From CADEED01 sp036274075 (GTDB lineage Bacteria > Pseudomonadota > Gammaproteobacteria > Steroidobacterales > Steroidobacteraceae): a stretch of DNA of 64,000 nucleotides. The position numbers were made by a program, and so were the translations under genes. Below the pieces are notes generated by a model. That model saw nothing but the letters and a program-made list of their open reading frames with translations. It searched no databases and was not told the DNA's origin. Numbering within the stretch: the first letter of the stretch is position 1; every line of letters begins with the position of its first letter. Below are positions 34,153 through 43,086 of this stretch, one piece after another. The DNA is taken from NCBI GenBank assembly GCA_036274075.1, contig DASUGK010000030.1, forward strand, positions 18,311 to 82,310, given 5' to 3'.

Positions 34153-36367
34153 TTGTCCGCGCCTGGCGCTGCTTCGCGTCGGGCTTGGAGAGCAGCAATG
34201 CCAGCGTGGCCCAGTTGGTCGCGGCGGAGGAGATGAACTGGTCTTCCCCATGGGGAAAGCCAGTGTCGAAGAAAGTTTGCGTGGGATGCGAGCGAGTGTG
34301 TACCAGCCACGACCCGTCGGCGAGCTGTGTCCTGAGCAGGTAACGCACGCCGCGTCGATAGGCCCGTGAATCGGTAGCTAGCCCGGACGAGCGCAGGGCG
34401 AACAGCGCCTCACCGGTGGCATAGGCATCGCTGGATCGGAAATCAGTCTGAGCCCAGCCGCCGTCCTCGCGCTGGGCCTTCAGCAATTCTTCCTTCGCGG
34501 CCGATTGCGCAGCCTTCGTGCCTTCGGTCCAGATCAGTCCCAGCAGCCTGAACACGCGGTCTTCATGGTTGGCGGGCTGGTGGGTCTCCAGCCAACGCCG
34601 GGCGCGCGCCACTGCGGCCTGGTTTGCCGCGGGGTTGTCGACGCCGTAAACCCGCAACCCGCGCGCGGCCACCGCCGTGGCCGTGAATTCACTGGCTTCG
34701 ATCGGTGGCCTAACGGGCGACGGCCAGAATCCGTCGGGGCGTTGCCAGAGCCGTAGCAGCCGCATCAGCGAGTCGGTGGCCTCATTGGCAGGAATGTTCT
34801 GCGCATCCAGCGCCAGGAGGATGTAACCCGTCGTGGTTGCGAGTCCGCCGGGCACGGTCATGCCTTCCAGCGCCTGCTCGCGCGTCGCCTCGAGGTCGCG
34901 GGTCAGGTTCGCCAGTTCTTCTTGCGCGATCGCTTCGTCCACGGGGAATCCGGCGCGCCGCGCCTCCTGCACGGTGATGGCGGTCTGCAAGTTGTGATGG
35001 CAACCGACGCAGCCGCCGCGGTCATAAAAGGCCTTGCTGGTGGTCTGCAGCAGCGGCAGGCTGCGCCTGATCGCCGCGTCGACGGAATTCCTGGCGACGA
35101 ACTGCAGGTTTGCCGGCTGCTGCGCAGTCGGCTCGAGGCCGGCGCGCCTGAGCACCTCGATGATGGGCTGGCGGCCCAGCCGCTGCGCATAGTCGAGCGC
35201 GTTGAGGCCCTGCCGGCTCTTTACATGAAGGTCGGCGCCGCGATCGATGACTGCCTGCATGAGCTCTGGTGTCACCAATTCCGAGGCGGCCAGCAACATC
35301 AGCGGTGTGCGCCCCTTGATATCGCGCGCATTCACGTCGCTGCCACGCTCGAGCGCGATGCGCACGAGCTCCGGCTTGCCCGGGGCGCTGACGGGCGAAA
35401 CCATGATGAGCCCCCGGGGCATCTCCGCGTTTCCGGGCAGCAGCGCTTCGACGCACGCGATGCAACCTGCGCGCAGCGCCAGGACCGCGGCTTCGCCCTT
35501 GTCCGTCGCGCCCGCGGCCACCAGCAGGCGCACGGAGCTTTCATTCCTGTTGGCGGCACCCAGCAGGTGCGCGGGCGCTGGCTTGGCCCCGCGCGACAAC
35601 AACAATGCGGTGGCGTCGTCGCCGTGGCCCGAGAGGGCAGCCAGTGAAAGCGCGGTGCGGCCAAATCCCGAGGAGGCATTCACGTCGGCGCCGGCATCCA
35701 GCAGCAAGGCCAGCTTGCCGGGATCCTCCACGGCCCACATGAGCGCCGACGCTCCCAGGTCGCTGGTGATGTTCGGATTGCCGCCGCCCTGGAGCATGGC
35801 GCGCAGCAGTTCCGCGTCTGCGTAGAGCGCGGCGTACATGAGCGGCGTTGCGCCGTCGGTTCCGCGTGCGTTGATCACGCGCGGATCGCGTGCAATCGTC
35901 TCGAGCACCGCCTGGCGCGCCGCGCTGTCGCGCCGCACGGCGCGGAGCTGCCCGATCAATGCCAGCGCTGCCGGATCGGGCGGCGGCGGATCCACTTCGT
36001 TGGCCAGGTCGTCCGGCCAGTGCGCGCCTTCATCGATCCACCGGCGGATGGTTTCGATCTGCTGCTCGGTGAGCGTGTCCTCGAGCGGCATCTGCGGGCC
36101 GGAGTCGGAGTCGAGCACGCGCCGATAGACGCGGCTCGAACTGCTCATACCCGGGATGATGTTCGCACGAACGACGCCGGCCATGGCGCGGCTGCGGCGG
36201 TCGAGCCGGAAACCATTCTTCTGCTGCTTTGCGCCATGGCACTCGTAGCAATGCTTCTCGAACAGCGGCTTGATGTCGCGCGCGTAGTCCACCTCGGCGC
36301 GCGCCTCCAGCGAGAACAACGCCGCCAGCCCGGCAATCGTGATGCAGTGCGCAAGTCGATTGGACAC
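34127..36367 (-). CDS. Secreted multidomain protein: cytochrome c, ankyrin repeats, second heme site, alpha/alpha toroid
   Basis: A 746-residue exported protein. After a signal peptide (ITIAGLAALFSLEARA) comes a planctomycete-type cytochrome domain with CYECH at residues 40-44 and MPLEDTLTEQQIETIRRWID. Residues about 130-410 hold ankyrin units (GTDGATPLMYAALYADAELL, DIKGRTPLMLLAASELVTPE). A second heme motif CVGCHH is near residue 453. The C-terminal third has repeats such as LLKAQREDGGWAQTD and YLLRTQLADGSWLVHT, with the QxxDGxW pattern of prenyltransferase/terpene-cyclase toroids. Start is GTG 36367, with AGAGGAC upstream. I know no characterised homologue of this arrangement. Confidence 0.83.
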   Translation of the reverse strand: MSNRLAHCITIAGLAALFSLEARAEVDYARDIKPLFEKHCYECHGAKQQKNGFRLDRRSRAMAGVVRANIIPGMSSSSRVYRRVLDSDSGPQMPLEDTLTEQQIETIRRWIDEGAHWPDDLANEVDPPPPDPAALALIGQLRAVRRDSAARQAVLETIARDPRVINARGTDGATPLMYAALYADAELLRAMLQGGGNPNITSDLGASALMWAVEDPGKLALLLDAGADVNASSGFGRTALSLAALSGHGDDATALLLSRGAKPAPAHLLGAANRNESSVRLLVAAGATDKGEAAVLALRAGCIACVEALLPGNAEMPRGLIMVSPVSAPGKPELVRIALERGSDVNARDIKGRTPLMLLAASELVTPELMQAVIDRGADLHVKSRQGLNALDYAQRLGRQPIIEVLRRAGLEPTAQQPANLQFVARNSVDAAIRRSLPLLQTTSKAFYDRGGCVGCHHNLQTAITVQEARRAGFPVDEAIAQEELANLTRDLEATREQALEGMTVPGGLATTTGYILLALDAQNIPANEATDSLMRLLRLWQRPDGFWPSPVRPPIEASEFTATAVAARGLRVYGVDNPAANQAAVARARRWLETHQPANHEDRVFRLLGLIWTEGTKAAQSAAKEELLKAQREDGGWAQTDFRSSDAYATGEALFALRSSGLATDSRAYRRGVRYLLRTQLADGSWLVHTRSHPTQTFFDTGFPHGEDQFISSAATNWATLALLLSKPDAKQRQARTTTATAGPR

Positions 36368-36410
36368 GGGGAAGTCCTCTCGTGACTTCCCGCAGCCTAG
36401 CAACTCGGGC

Positions 36411-36653
36411 TTACGAACGGGTAACGATCTGCCTGGCTGACTCGGTAGTAAGGGCCCGTCCGGCGATGCCCCAGGCGCCGCTGGGCACTTCCTCGACGAT
36501 CACCCAGGTCACGGGTCGAAAGGCAGCACCTTCGACGGACAGGGCCGCGTCGGTCACGCGTTCGATCATGGCTTTCTTGCCGGCGGCGGACCATGACCGC
36601 GTGACCGGGAAAGTTGCCCGATCGTCCGGGACCGATCCGGGCCACGACTTCAC
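36411..36653 (-). CDS. Tautomerase-like ORF without a normal N-terminal proline
   Basis: An 80-residue reading frame whose core KKAMIERVTDAALSVEG and FRPVTWVIVEEVPSGAWGIA match the 4-oxalocrotonate tautomerase family (helix, then the EEV-x5-WGI strand). Family members are about 62-75 residues and start Met-Pro, the proline being the catalytic base. Here the only in-frame start is a GTG giving MKSWPG, and the next proline is about ten residues upstream of the core. The N-terminal strand thus looks damaged; it could be a pseudogene or a non-catalytic relative. It lies 43 nt upstream of the cytochrome-ankyrin gene, same strand. Confidence 0.5.
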   Translation of the reverse strand: MKSWPGSVPDDRATFPVTRSWSAAGKKAMIERVTDAALSVEGAAFRPVTWVIVEEVPSGAWGIAGRALTTESARQIVTRS

Positions 36654-36764
36654 GCCGCCACGGCGTGACTAGTTAGGCGCCGCGAAAATGGCGGACGTGC
36701 CGGCTCCCGGCATCGTTCCGCACAGCGGAACCCAAGCGAATTTCTTTGCGTGATCCTTGTCGCT

Positions 36765-36797
36765 GATGCAATCTGACTTGCATCGAGCGATTCGATG
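36765..36797. promoter_or_regulatory. Two overlapping perfect inverted repeats upstream of a TonB receptor
   Basis: GATGCAA-N6-TTGCATC (36765-36784) overlaps CATCGA-N5-TCGATG (36781-36797). Both arms are exact in each. They directly precede the IclR-like operator, so the receptor promoter appears to carry several regulator or RNA-structure elements. Confidence 0.45.
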
Positions 36798-36812
36798 TTT
36801 CGCACCACGAAA
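36798..36812. promoter_or_regulatory. IclR-type operator candidate upstream of TonB receptor
   Basis: TTTCGC-ACC-ACGAAA is one mismatch from a perfect 6-3-6 palindrome and shares 11 of 12 arm bases with the perfect site at 47311-47325. It lies 16 nt before the receptor start codon. IclR proteins commonly bind such 15-bp dyads. Confidence 0.55.
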
Positions 36813-36828
36813 TACGGGGGGTTTTCAA

Positions 36829-39273
36829 ATGGACGACAGTTCCATCGGCCGCCGCGTCGCATGCGGTTCGCTTCTCATCGGCCTGTTCATCACCTGCGGC
36901 GTGTCCGCGCAGACGGGGGAACAAGCCTCCGACGATGACAATCGCCTGCTGCCCACGGTCACGGTTTCCGCGCAGAAGCGCGAGCAGAACCTGCAGGACG
37001 TGCCCATTGCCGTCACCGCGATCGGCTCGCAGCTGCTGCGCGATTCCGGTGTGCGAGACATCAAGGACCTGACCCTGCTCACGCCCGGCCTCGTGGTCAC
37101 TTCGACCTCGAGCGAGGTGTCCACGACCGCGCGCATTCGCGGCATTGGCACCGTGGGCGACAACATCGGCCTGGAGTCTTCGGTCGGCGTGGTGATCGAC
37201 GGCGTCTACCGGCCGCGCAACGGCGTGGGATTCGGCGACCTCGGCGAACTCGAGCGTATCGAGGTGCTCAAGGGGCCGCAGGGTACTCTGTTCGGCAAGA
37301 ACACCTCCGCGGGCGTCATCAACGTGGTCAGCAAGCGCCCCACCTTCGAGGCCGATGGCGGCGCGGAGCTGACCGGCGCGAACTTCGGCGGCTACGACGC
37401 CGCCGCATCGATCAATGGCCCGCTGGTCGAGGACAAGCTCGCGGGCCGGCTCTTTGCGTCATACCGCAAGCGCGACGGTTTCTACGACGTGAGCACGGGC
37501 GGCGGTTATCGCGAGACCAAGGAAGATTCCGACCGCGACGTGGTCACGGCACGCGGCCAGCTGCTGTTCACGCCCTCGGATAGCGCCAGCGCGCTCATCA
37601 TCGCCGACTACTCGGCGCGCAACGAGAACTGCTGCGGGGCCGTGCAGATCAACGATGGCCCCACCGCGCCGCTCATGGATGCCGTCGCCGCGGACAGCGG
37701 CGTGTCGCGGCCCGCGGATCCCTTCGAGCGCGTTGCCTACGCCGACCGGTCGGACGGCCAGCAGATCCGCGACATGGGAGTCTCCGCCGAGCTCAATTTC
37801 GACCGGTCGTTCGGCAAGATCACCTCGATCACGGCGTGGCGCAACTTCGAGTCCCACATCGGCCAGGATGCCGACTACAGCACGGGCGACGTGTTGTGGC
37901 GCAATTCGGCGGGCCCGAACGGCAACGAGTTCAACCAGTTCTCCGAGGAGCTGCGCTTCGCGGGCGAGACCGACAAGCTCGAGTGGATGGTAGGCGCCTT
38001 CTACGCCCGCGAGGATCTCGATTCGGACCTGAACCTGCGCTACGGCGCGGATTTCGAGACTTACTACAGCCTGGTGCTCTCCGCGGGCATGGCGCCGACG
38101 CTGGTGAACACGCTCACGGGTCTTCCGGCGCAGACGGCGTATCCGCTGGGCGCCGGCTACCAGGACCGGTTCGAGCAGACCTCCGACAGTTTCGCGTTGT
38201 TCACCAACGAGACGTTCCACTTCACCGAGCGGCTGCACGGAACCATCGGCCTGCGTTACACCAACGAGAAGAAGGATCTCGACTCGTTCTACACCAACTC
38301 CGATGGTGGCGCGGGATGCGCGGCTTCGCGCGCGCGTTATCCCATCATCTCGGCCGTGCTGCCGGCGGCTGCGGTGACGGGCTGGTACAACTTCGGCTGC
38401 GCGACCTTCGCCGATCCCATCTACAACGACGTGGGCACGTCGCAGAGCATCGACGAAAGCGAGACCAGCGGTACGGCGAAGCTGGCCTTCGACTTCAACG
38501 ACCAGCTCATGAGCTACATCTCCTATGCACGCGGCTACAAGGCCAGCGGCTTCAACCTGGATCGCGAACGCACGCCGGTCGCGTCGACGGGTGCACCGTT
38601 GTTCGCCTTCGATCCTGACACCAGCTTCGCGCCAGAAACCGTGGATTCCTACGAACTGGGCGCGAAGTACGCGTCCCCCAACCACATGTTCCGGCTGAAC
38701 TCCGCGGTCTTCTACCAGAAGTTCGAGGACTTCCAGCTCAATACCTTCACGGGCATCAGCTTCGTGGTGGTGTCGATTCCCGAAGTGACCTCGGAGGGCG
38801 TCGACCTGGACTTCGACATCTCGCCGACGGAAGGGCTGGTGTTCAACGCCGGCGTCACCTATGCGAAGACCGAGTACGGCGACTTCACGCCGCCGTTCCC
38901 GGCCCTGTTCCGGCTGCCCAATGCGCAGATGTCGTTCGCGCCTGAGTGGTCCGGCTCGTTGGCGACGACCTACGAGCACAGCCTCGGCAGTTCGATGAAA
39001 TGGCGTTTCAACATCGGCGCCAAGTACACCTCGGAATACAACACCGGCTCGGACCTGAACCCCGTCAAGCTCCAGGAAGCGCTCACGCTCGTGAACGCGC
39101 GCCTCGGCTTCGGAGCGCAGGACCAGAAGTGGTTCGTCGAGGCCTGGGCGCAGAACCTCACGGACGAGGAGTACTACCAGGTGGTGTTCGACGCGACGCT
39201 GCAGACCGGGACGTTCGACTCGTACCTCGGCGCGCCGCGTGTCTATGGCATCACGCTGCGGATGCAGTTCTGA
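36829..39273 (+). CDS. TonB-dependent receptor
   Basis: An 814-residue outer-membrane receptor. MDDSSIGRRVACGSLLIGL begins the signal peptide, cleaved near VSAQ-TG. PTVTVSAQKREQNLQDVPI is the TonB-box region, VVIDGVYRPRNGVG and EVLKGPQGTLFGKNTSAG lie in the plug, and the barrel ends in ITLRMQF. I chose ATG 36829, after GGGGGG, over an upstream ATG at 36757 that lacks a signal sequence. It converges with the acyl-CoA ligase and shares an IclR-like operator with the divergent catabolic promoter, so it probably imports the substrate of that pathway. Confidence 0.9.
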   Translation: MDDSSIGRRVACGSLLIGLFITCGVSAQTGEQASDDDNRLLPTVTVSAQKREQNLQDVPIAVTAIGSQLLRDSGVRDIKDLTLLTPGLVVTSTSSEVSTTARIRGIGTVGDNIGLESSVGVVIDGVYRPRNGVGFGDLGELERIEVLKGPQGTLFGKNTSAGVINVVSKRPTFEADGGAELTGANFGGYDAAASINGPLVEDKLAGRLFASYRKRDGFYDVSTGGGYRETKEDSDRDVVTARGQLLFTPSDSASALIIADYSARNENCCGAVQINDGPTAPLMDAVAADSGVSRPADPFERVAYADRSDGQQIRDMGVSAELNFDRSFGKITSITAWRNFESHIGQDADYSTGDVLWRNSAGPNGNEFNQFSEELRFAGETDKLEWMVGAFYAREDLDSDLNLRYGADFETYYSLVLSAGMAPTLVNTLTGLPAQTAYPLGAGYQDRFEQTSDSFALFTNETFHFTERLHGTIGLRYTNEKKDLDSFYTNSDGGAGCAASRARYPIISAVLPAAAVTGWYNFGCATFADPIYNDVGTSQSIDESETSGTAKLAFDFNDQLMSYISYARGYKASGFNLDRERTPVASTGAPLFAFDPDTSFAPETVDSYELGAKYASPNHMFRLNSAVFYQKFEDFQLNTFTGISFVVVSIPEVTSEGVDLDFDISPTEGLVFNAGVTYAKTEYGDFTPPFPALFRLPNAQMSFAPEWSGSLATTYEHSLGSSMKWRFNIGAKYTSEYNTGSDLNPVKLQEALTLVNARLGFGAQDQKWFVEAWAQNLTDEEYYQVVFDATLQTGTFDSYLGAPRVYGITLRMQF

Positions 39274-39314
39274 CGCGTCGCTGAGGCATGAAGCGGAGCT
39301 GCCCCTATTTGACT

Positions 39315-40964
39315 TCAGCTTCTGGCGGCTTCCTGCTCCTGCAGGAGCCGCCAGTCGATCTTCCCCGTGGCTGACTTCGGCAGGCTGGCCACGAACTCGA
39401 CTTCGCGCGGCACCTTGTACGCGGCCATGCGTTCGGCTGACCACGCGATGAGTGCCTCGGCGGCGAGCTTCGCGCCTGGCGCATCACGGGGCACCACGAG
39501 CGCCTTCACCACCTCGCCACTGCGCGCATCCCGCTTGCCGATGACACAGGCTTCCTGCACGCCGGGATGGGCGTAGAGCAGGGCTTCGACCTCGGCGGGC
39601 CATACCTTGAAGCCCGCGGCATTGATCATGCGCTTGAGGCGATCGACGAAGTGGAAGTAGCCGTCCTCGTCCACGCGCGCCAGGTCGCCGGTACGCAGGA
39701 ATCTCTTGCCGTCGCGCTCGAGGAAGCACGCGGCGTTCTCCTCGGGCTTGTTCCAGTACGCCTCCAGCACCTGGGGGCCCGAGACGATGATTTCTCCCGC
39801 CTGGCCGCGCGGCAATTCTTCGAGCGTGTTCGGATCGATGATGCGTGCGTCGGTGTCGAAGATCGGGATGCCCAGGCACTGCGCCTTCGGGCGTTCGCCC
39901 GGGTTGATGTGGGTGGGCGCCAGGGTCTCCGTCATGCCATAACCTTCGATATAGGTGAGGCTGCAAAGCTCCTGCAGCCGCGCGGCCACGGCCTGGGGCA
40001 TCGCGGCGCCGCCGCCCCCGATGAGGCGCATCGAGGAGAGATCGTGCCGCGCGGCATCGTAGTTGGAGATGAGGTCGACGATCATCGCGGGCACGGTCGT
40101 GATGGTGGTGACTTTGTGATGCGCGATGGCGGCGAACGCCGCCTCGCGGTTCCAGCGCGGCATCAGCACCATGCGTGAACCGGCGTAGACGTGCACGTTC
40201 ATCGAGTTCTGCATGCCGGTGACATGGAACAGGGGCAGGACGACGAGTGAGCACGCGTGCTGGCGCACGTCGTGCCAGTGTGCAAGCGAGACCGCGCTGT
40301 GCATGACGCCGCGGTGGCGATGCATGCAGCCCTTCGGCTTGCCCGTCGTGCCGGAGGTGTAGCAGATCAACGCCAGGTCGTCGGGACCGGCGAGATGCGG
40401 CGCGGGAGCCAGGGAGCGTTCGAGCACTTCGTGCCAATGCACCACCTGCGGCTGCGTGAATTCATTGCGCGGCGCGGCGAGAGCCTCGGGCAATGCCGCG
40501 GCCGGCTCGTCGCCGGCATAGTCGGCGTAACACGCCACGATGGAATGCCGGACTGTCTTCCCGAGGAGAGGCTCGACCCGCGGCTGCAGTTCCTGGACGG
40601 TCACGAGGGTCGAGGCGCCCGCGTCGAGCAGCAGTTGCTCGAGTTCTCCCGTCGTGTTCATGCAGTTGACCGGCACGACCACGGCGTCGGCCCGCAGGAT
40701 GCCGTAGTAGGCGATCACGAACTGCGGGCTGTTGTGCATGAACAGCGCCACGCGGTCGCCGCGGCGAACGCCGCACTCCTTCTGCAGGTAGCCGGCGAGC
40801 GCCTCGGCCTGCGCACGGAATTCCCGGTAGCTGACCGAGGCGCTGCCGAAGCTCAGCGCAGCCCGATTCGGAAAACGTGTCGCCGAGACCTCGAGGTTGT
40901 ACCAGAGCGAAGTCTCCGGAACCGTCAGGTGAAACGGCAGCCGCCGCGGAAAAAATGGGGACAT
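39315..40964 (-). CDS. AMP-dependent acyl-CoA ligase
   Basis: A 549-residue adenylate-forming ligase. The P-loop YTSGTTGKPKGCMHRHRG, GYGMTET, TGDLARVDEDGYFHFVDR, the hinge lysine region MINAAGFKVWPAEVE and the catalytic lysine in KSATGKIDW are all present. It should activate a carboxylic acid to its CoA thioester, the entry step of the catabolic island. Substrate class (fatty, dicarboxylic or cyclic acid) cannot be read from the motifs. It is the last gene of the minus-strand run after the IclR regulator, 40 nt downstream. Confidence 0.9.
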   Translation of the reverse strand: MSPFFPRRLPFHLTVPETSLWYNLEVSATRFPNRAALSFGSASVSYREFRAQAEALAGYLQKECGVRRGDRVALFMHNSPQFVIAYYGILRADAVVVPVNCMNTTGELEQLLLDAGASTLVTVQELQPRVEPLLGKTVRHSIVACYADYAGDEPAAALPEALAAPRNEFTQPQVVHWHEVLERSLAPAPHLAGPDDLALICYTSGTTGKPKGCMHRHRGVMHSAVSLAHWHDVRQHACSLVVLPLFHVTGMQNSMNVHVYAGSRMVLMPRWNREAAFAAIAHHKVTTITTVPAMIVDLISNYDAARHDLSSMRLIGGGGAAMPQAVAARLQELCSLTYIEGYGMTETLAPTHINPGERPKAQCLGIPIFDTDARIIDPNTLEELPRGQAGEIIVSGPQVLEAYWNKPEENAACFLERDGKRFLRTGDLARVDEDGYFHFVDRLKRMINAAGFKVWPAEVEALLYAHPGVQEACVIGKRDARSGEVVKALVVPRDAPGAKLAAEALIAWSAERMAAYKVPREVEFVASLPKSATGKIDWRLLQEQEAARS

Positions 40965-41004
40965 TCCTCGATTCCTGGCAAAAGGGGTCAGGCCTTCCGG
41001 TTCC

Positions 41005-41847
41005 TCAAAACACCCCGCGAGTGGCAGTGAAGATGCGCTCGCGCAGCACCACCATGCGCGGCCCGAGCTCGGTGACGATGCGCTTGCGCGTGATGTCGAA
41101 CATCGCGCCGCTGCACGACAGCGCCATGACGCGCGTGCGATCGGCCGAGATCAGCGGCACGCCCACCGCGAAGATGTCCGGGTTCCAGTCACCGAACGAG
41201 TACACGAAACCCTGCTTGTCGTAATTGCGCAGGCTGGAGCGCATCTCCGCGGCCAGCGCCGCGCGCTCGGCGGGCTGCAGCGGCCTGGTGATCGCTTCGA
41301 TGCGCTGCTCGCGCATCTCCGGCGACATGGCGGCGAGGTACGCCCGTCCGAGCGCCGTCGTGTTGTGCGGCACGCGTTGCCCGACGTCCAGGCGCAGCAC
41401 GTAGGTAGGGCTGCCGTGGCAGATTTCGACGATGACCATGTGCTGCCCGTCGTTCTCGCCCAGGCAGATCGTGGCCTGCGCGAAATCCGCCATCTCCTGC
41501 ATGAACGGCCGCGCCAGCTCGCGCATGTTGAGCGCGGCGAGGTACGTGTGGCCAAGCGCGAGCACGCCCGCACCGAGCGCATATTCCTCGCGCGCCTTGG
41601 AGTGCGTGAGGAAACCGATGCGCTTCAGCGTGTAGGTGAGCCGCGAGACCGTGGGCTTTGCGAGCCCCGTGCGGCGCGCGATTTCCTGGTTGCCGAGGTA
41701 CCGGTCACCCGAACGAAAGCAGCGCAGGATCGCGAGGCCGCGGGCCAGTGCGGCGACGAACAACCGGTCCCCGGACTCGCGCGCGCGATGCAGCGTGCGC
41801 AATTGCGGGTTGTCAGGCGTCTCCTTGTACTTGTGCTTGCGAGGCAT
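41005..41847 (-). CDS. IclR-family transcriptional regulator
   Basis: A 280-residue regulator. Winged helix at about residues 25-90 (NQEIARRTGLAKPTVSRLTY), then the GAF-like IclR effector domain with ICLGENDGQHMVIVEICHGS, LGRAYLAAM and NPDIFAVGVPLIS. IclR proteins bind small organic acids or CoA-type inducers and act as repressors or activators. It is co-directional with the acyl-CoA dehydrogenase upstream (9 nt) and the ligase downstream. The matching palindromes at 36798 and 47311 are good candidate targets. Confidence 0.92.
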   Translation of the reverse strand: MPRKHKYKETPDNPQLRTLHRARESGDRLFVAALARGLAILRCFRSGDRYLGNQEIARRTGLAKPTVSRLTYTLKRIGFLTHSKAREEYALGAGVLALGHTYLAALNMRELARPFMQEMADFAQATICLGENDGQHMVIVEICHGSPTYVLRLDVGQRVPHNTTALGRAYLAAMSPEMREQRIEAITRPLQPAERAALAAEMRSSLRNYDKQGFVYSFGDWNPDIFAVGVPLISADRTRVMALSCSGAMFDITRKRIVTELGPRMVVLRERIFTATRGVF

Positions 41848-41856
41848 GGCTGAGTC

Positions 41857-43077
41857 TCATGCGATTGCCAATTGTTGAGCGAGCTCGAGGCGGCCCACCT
41901 GGTTGCTGTGGACTTCGTCCGGGCCGTCCACCAGCCGCAGCGTGCGTGCGTGCGCATACCCCGCGGCGAGCGGGAAGTCGTCGCACACGCCACCGCCACC
42001 GTGTGCCTGGATCGCCCAGTCGAGCACCTGGCAGGCCATGGCCGGCGTCGCCACCTTGATCATCGCGATGTTCTTGGCCGCGGCCTTGTTGCCCACCGTA
42101 TCCATGAGGTAGGCCGCGTTCAGCACCAGCAGGCGCGACTGGTCGATCTGGATGCGTGCATTCGCGATGCGCTCCAGCCACACGCTCTGCTCGGAGATCT
42201 TGCGGCCAAAGGTCGAGCGCCCGGACAGGCGCTTGCACAGCAACGAGAGCGCGCGCTCCGCGAGCCCGATGGCGCGCATGCAATGGTGGATGCGGCCGGG
42301 GCCGAGGCGCGCCTGCGCAATCGCGAATCCTTCGCCTTCACCCACCAGCAGGTTGTCCGCGGGCACGCGCACGTTGTCGAACACCACCTCGGCATGGCCA
42401 TGCGGCGCGTCGTCGTAACCGAACACGCCCAGGCTGCGCAGCACCTTCACCCCCGGCGTTTCCGCCGGCACGAGGATCATCGATTGCTGGCGATGGCGGT
42501 CCGTGTTGTGCGGGTCCGTCTTGCCGATGACGATGAACAGCTTGCAGCGCGCATCGGCGGCGCCGGAAATCCACCACTTGCGGCCATCGAGCACGTATTG
42601 GTCGCCCTTGCGCACGATGCGCAGGTCGATGTTGGTGGCGTCGCTCGACGCGACCGCGGGTTCGGTCATCGCAAACGCCGAGCGGATTTCGCCGGCGAGC
42701 AGCGGTTCGAGCCATTGCTTCTTGTGCTCATCCGACGCGTAGCGCTCGAGCAGCTCGATGTTGCCGGTGTCGGGGGCGCTGCAATTGCAGGCTTCCGAGG
42801 CGATCGGCGAGCGTCCCAGCAGCTCGCACAGGGGCGCGTATTCGAGGTTCGTTAGGCCTGCGCCGTGCTCGGATTGCGGCAGGAACAGGTTCCACAATCC
42901 CGCGGCGCGCGCCTTCTTCTTGAGCTCTTCCATGATCGGCGGGCTGTGCCACGGAAAATTCCTGCGGCTCTCGTCGAGTTGCGTCGCGTAGGCCGCTTCG
43001 GCGGGGTAGATCTCCGCGCGCATGAACTCGTCGAGGCGCGCGCGCAGCCGCTGCACTTTGTCGGAATACTCGAACAT
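41857..43077 (-). CDS. Acyl-CoA dehydrogenase (ACAD10/11-like)
   Basis: A 406-residue flavoprotein. It has FAMTEPAVASSDATNI (flavin/substrate loop), KWWISGAADARCK, the arginine-rich GRSTFGRKISEQSV and the C-terminal QAHGGGGVCDDFPLA. The sequence style (MFEYSDKVQRLRARLDEFM opening, PDEVHSNQVGRLE ending) resembles the ACAD10/11 dehydrogenase domain. In animals that domain is fused to an aminoglycoside-phosphotransferase-like kinase; here the kinase is the next gene upstream, 9 nt away. Such pairs convert 4-hydroxyacyl-CoAs through a phosphorylated intermediate, the likely role here by inference. Confidence 0.87.
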   Translation of the reverse strand: MFEYSDKVQRLRARLDEFMRAEIYPAEAAYATQLDESRRNFPWHSPPIMEELKKKARAAGLWNLFLPQSEHGAGLTNLEYAPLCELLGRSPIASEACNCSAPDTGNIELLERYASDEHKKQWLEPLLAGEIRSAFAMTEPAVASSDATNIDLRIVRKGDQYVLDGRKWWISGAADARCKLFIVIGKTDPHNTDRHRQQSMILVPAETPGVKVLRSLGVFGYDDAPHGHAEVVFDNVRVPADNLLVGEGEGFAIAQARLGPGRIHHCMRAIGLAERALSLLCKRLSGRSTFGRKISEQSVWLERIANARIQIDQSRLLVLNAAYLMDTVGNKAAAKNIAMIKVATPAMACQVLDWAIQAHGGGGVCDDFPLAAGYAHARTLRLVDGPDEVHSNQVGRLELAQQLAIA

Positions 43078-43086
43078 AGAAGTCCT

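Noticed and set aside
37459..39444. A 661-codon minus-strand frame opposite the second TonB receptor
   Set aside because: It mirrors the receptor's third-codon GC bias and has no recognisable domain or ribosome site.
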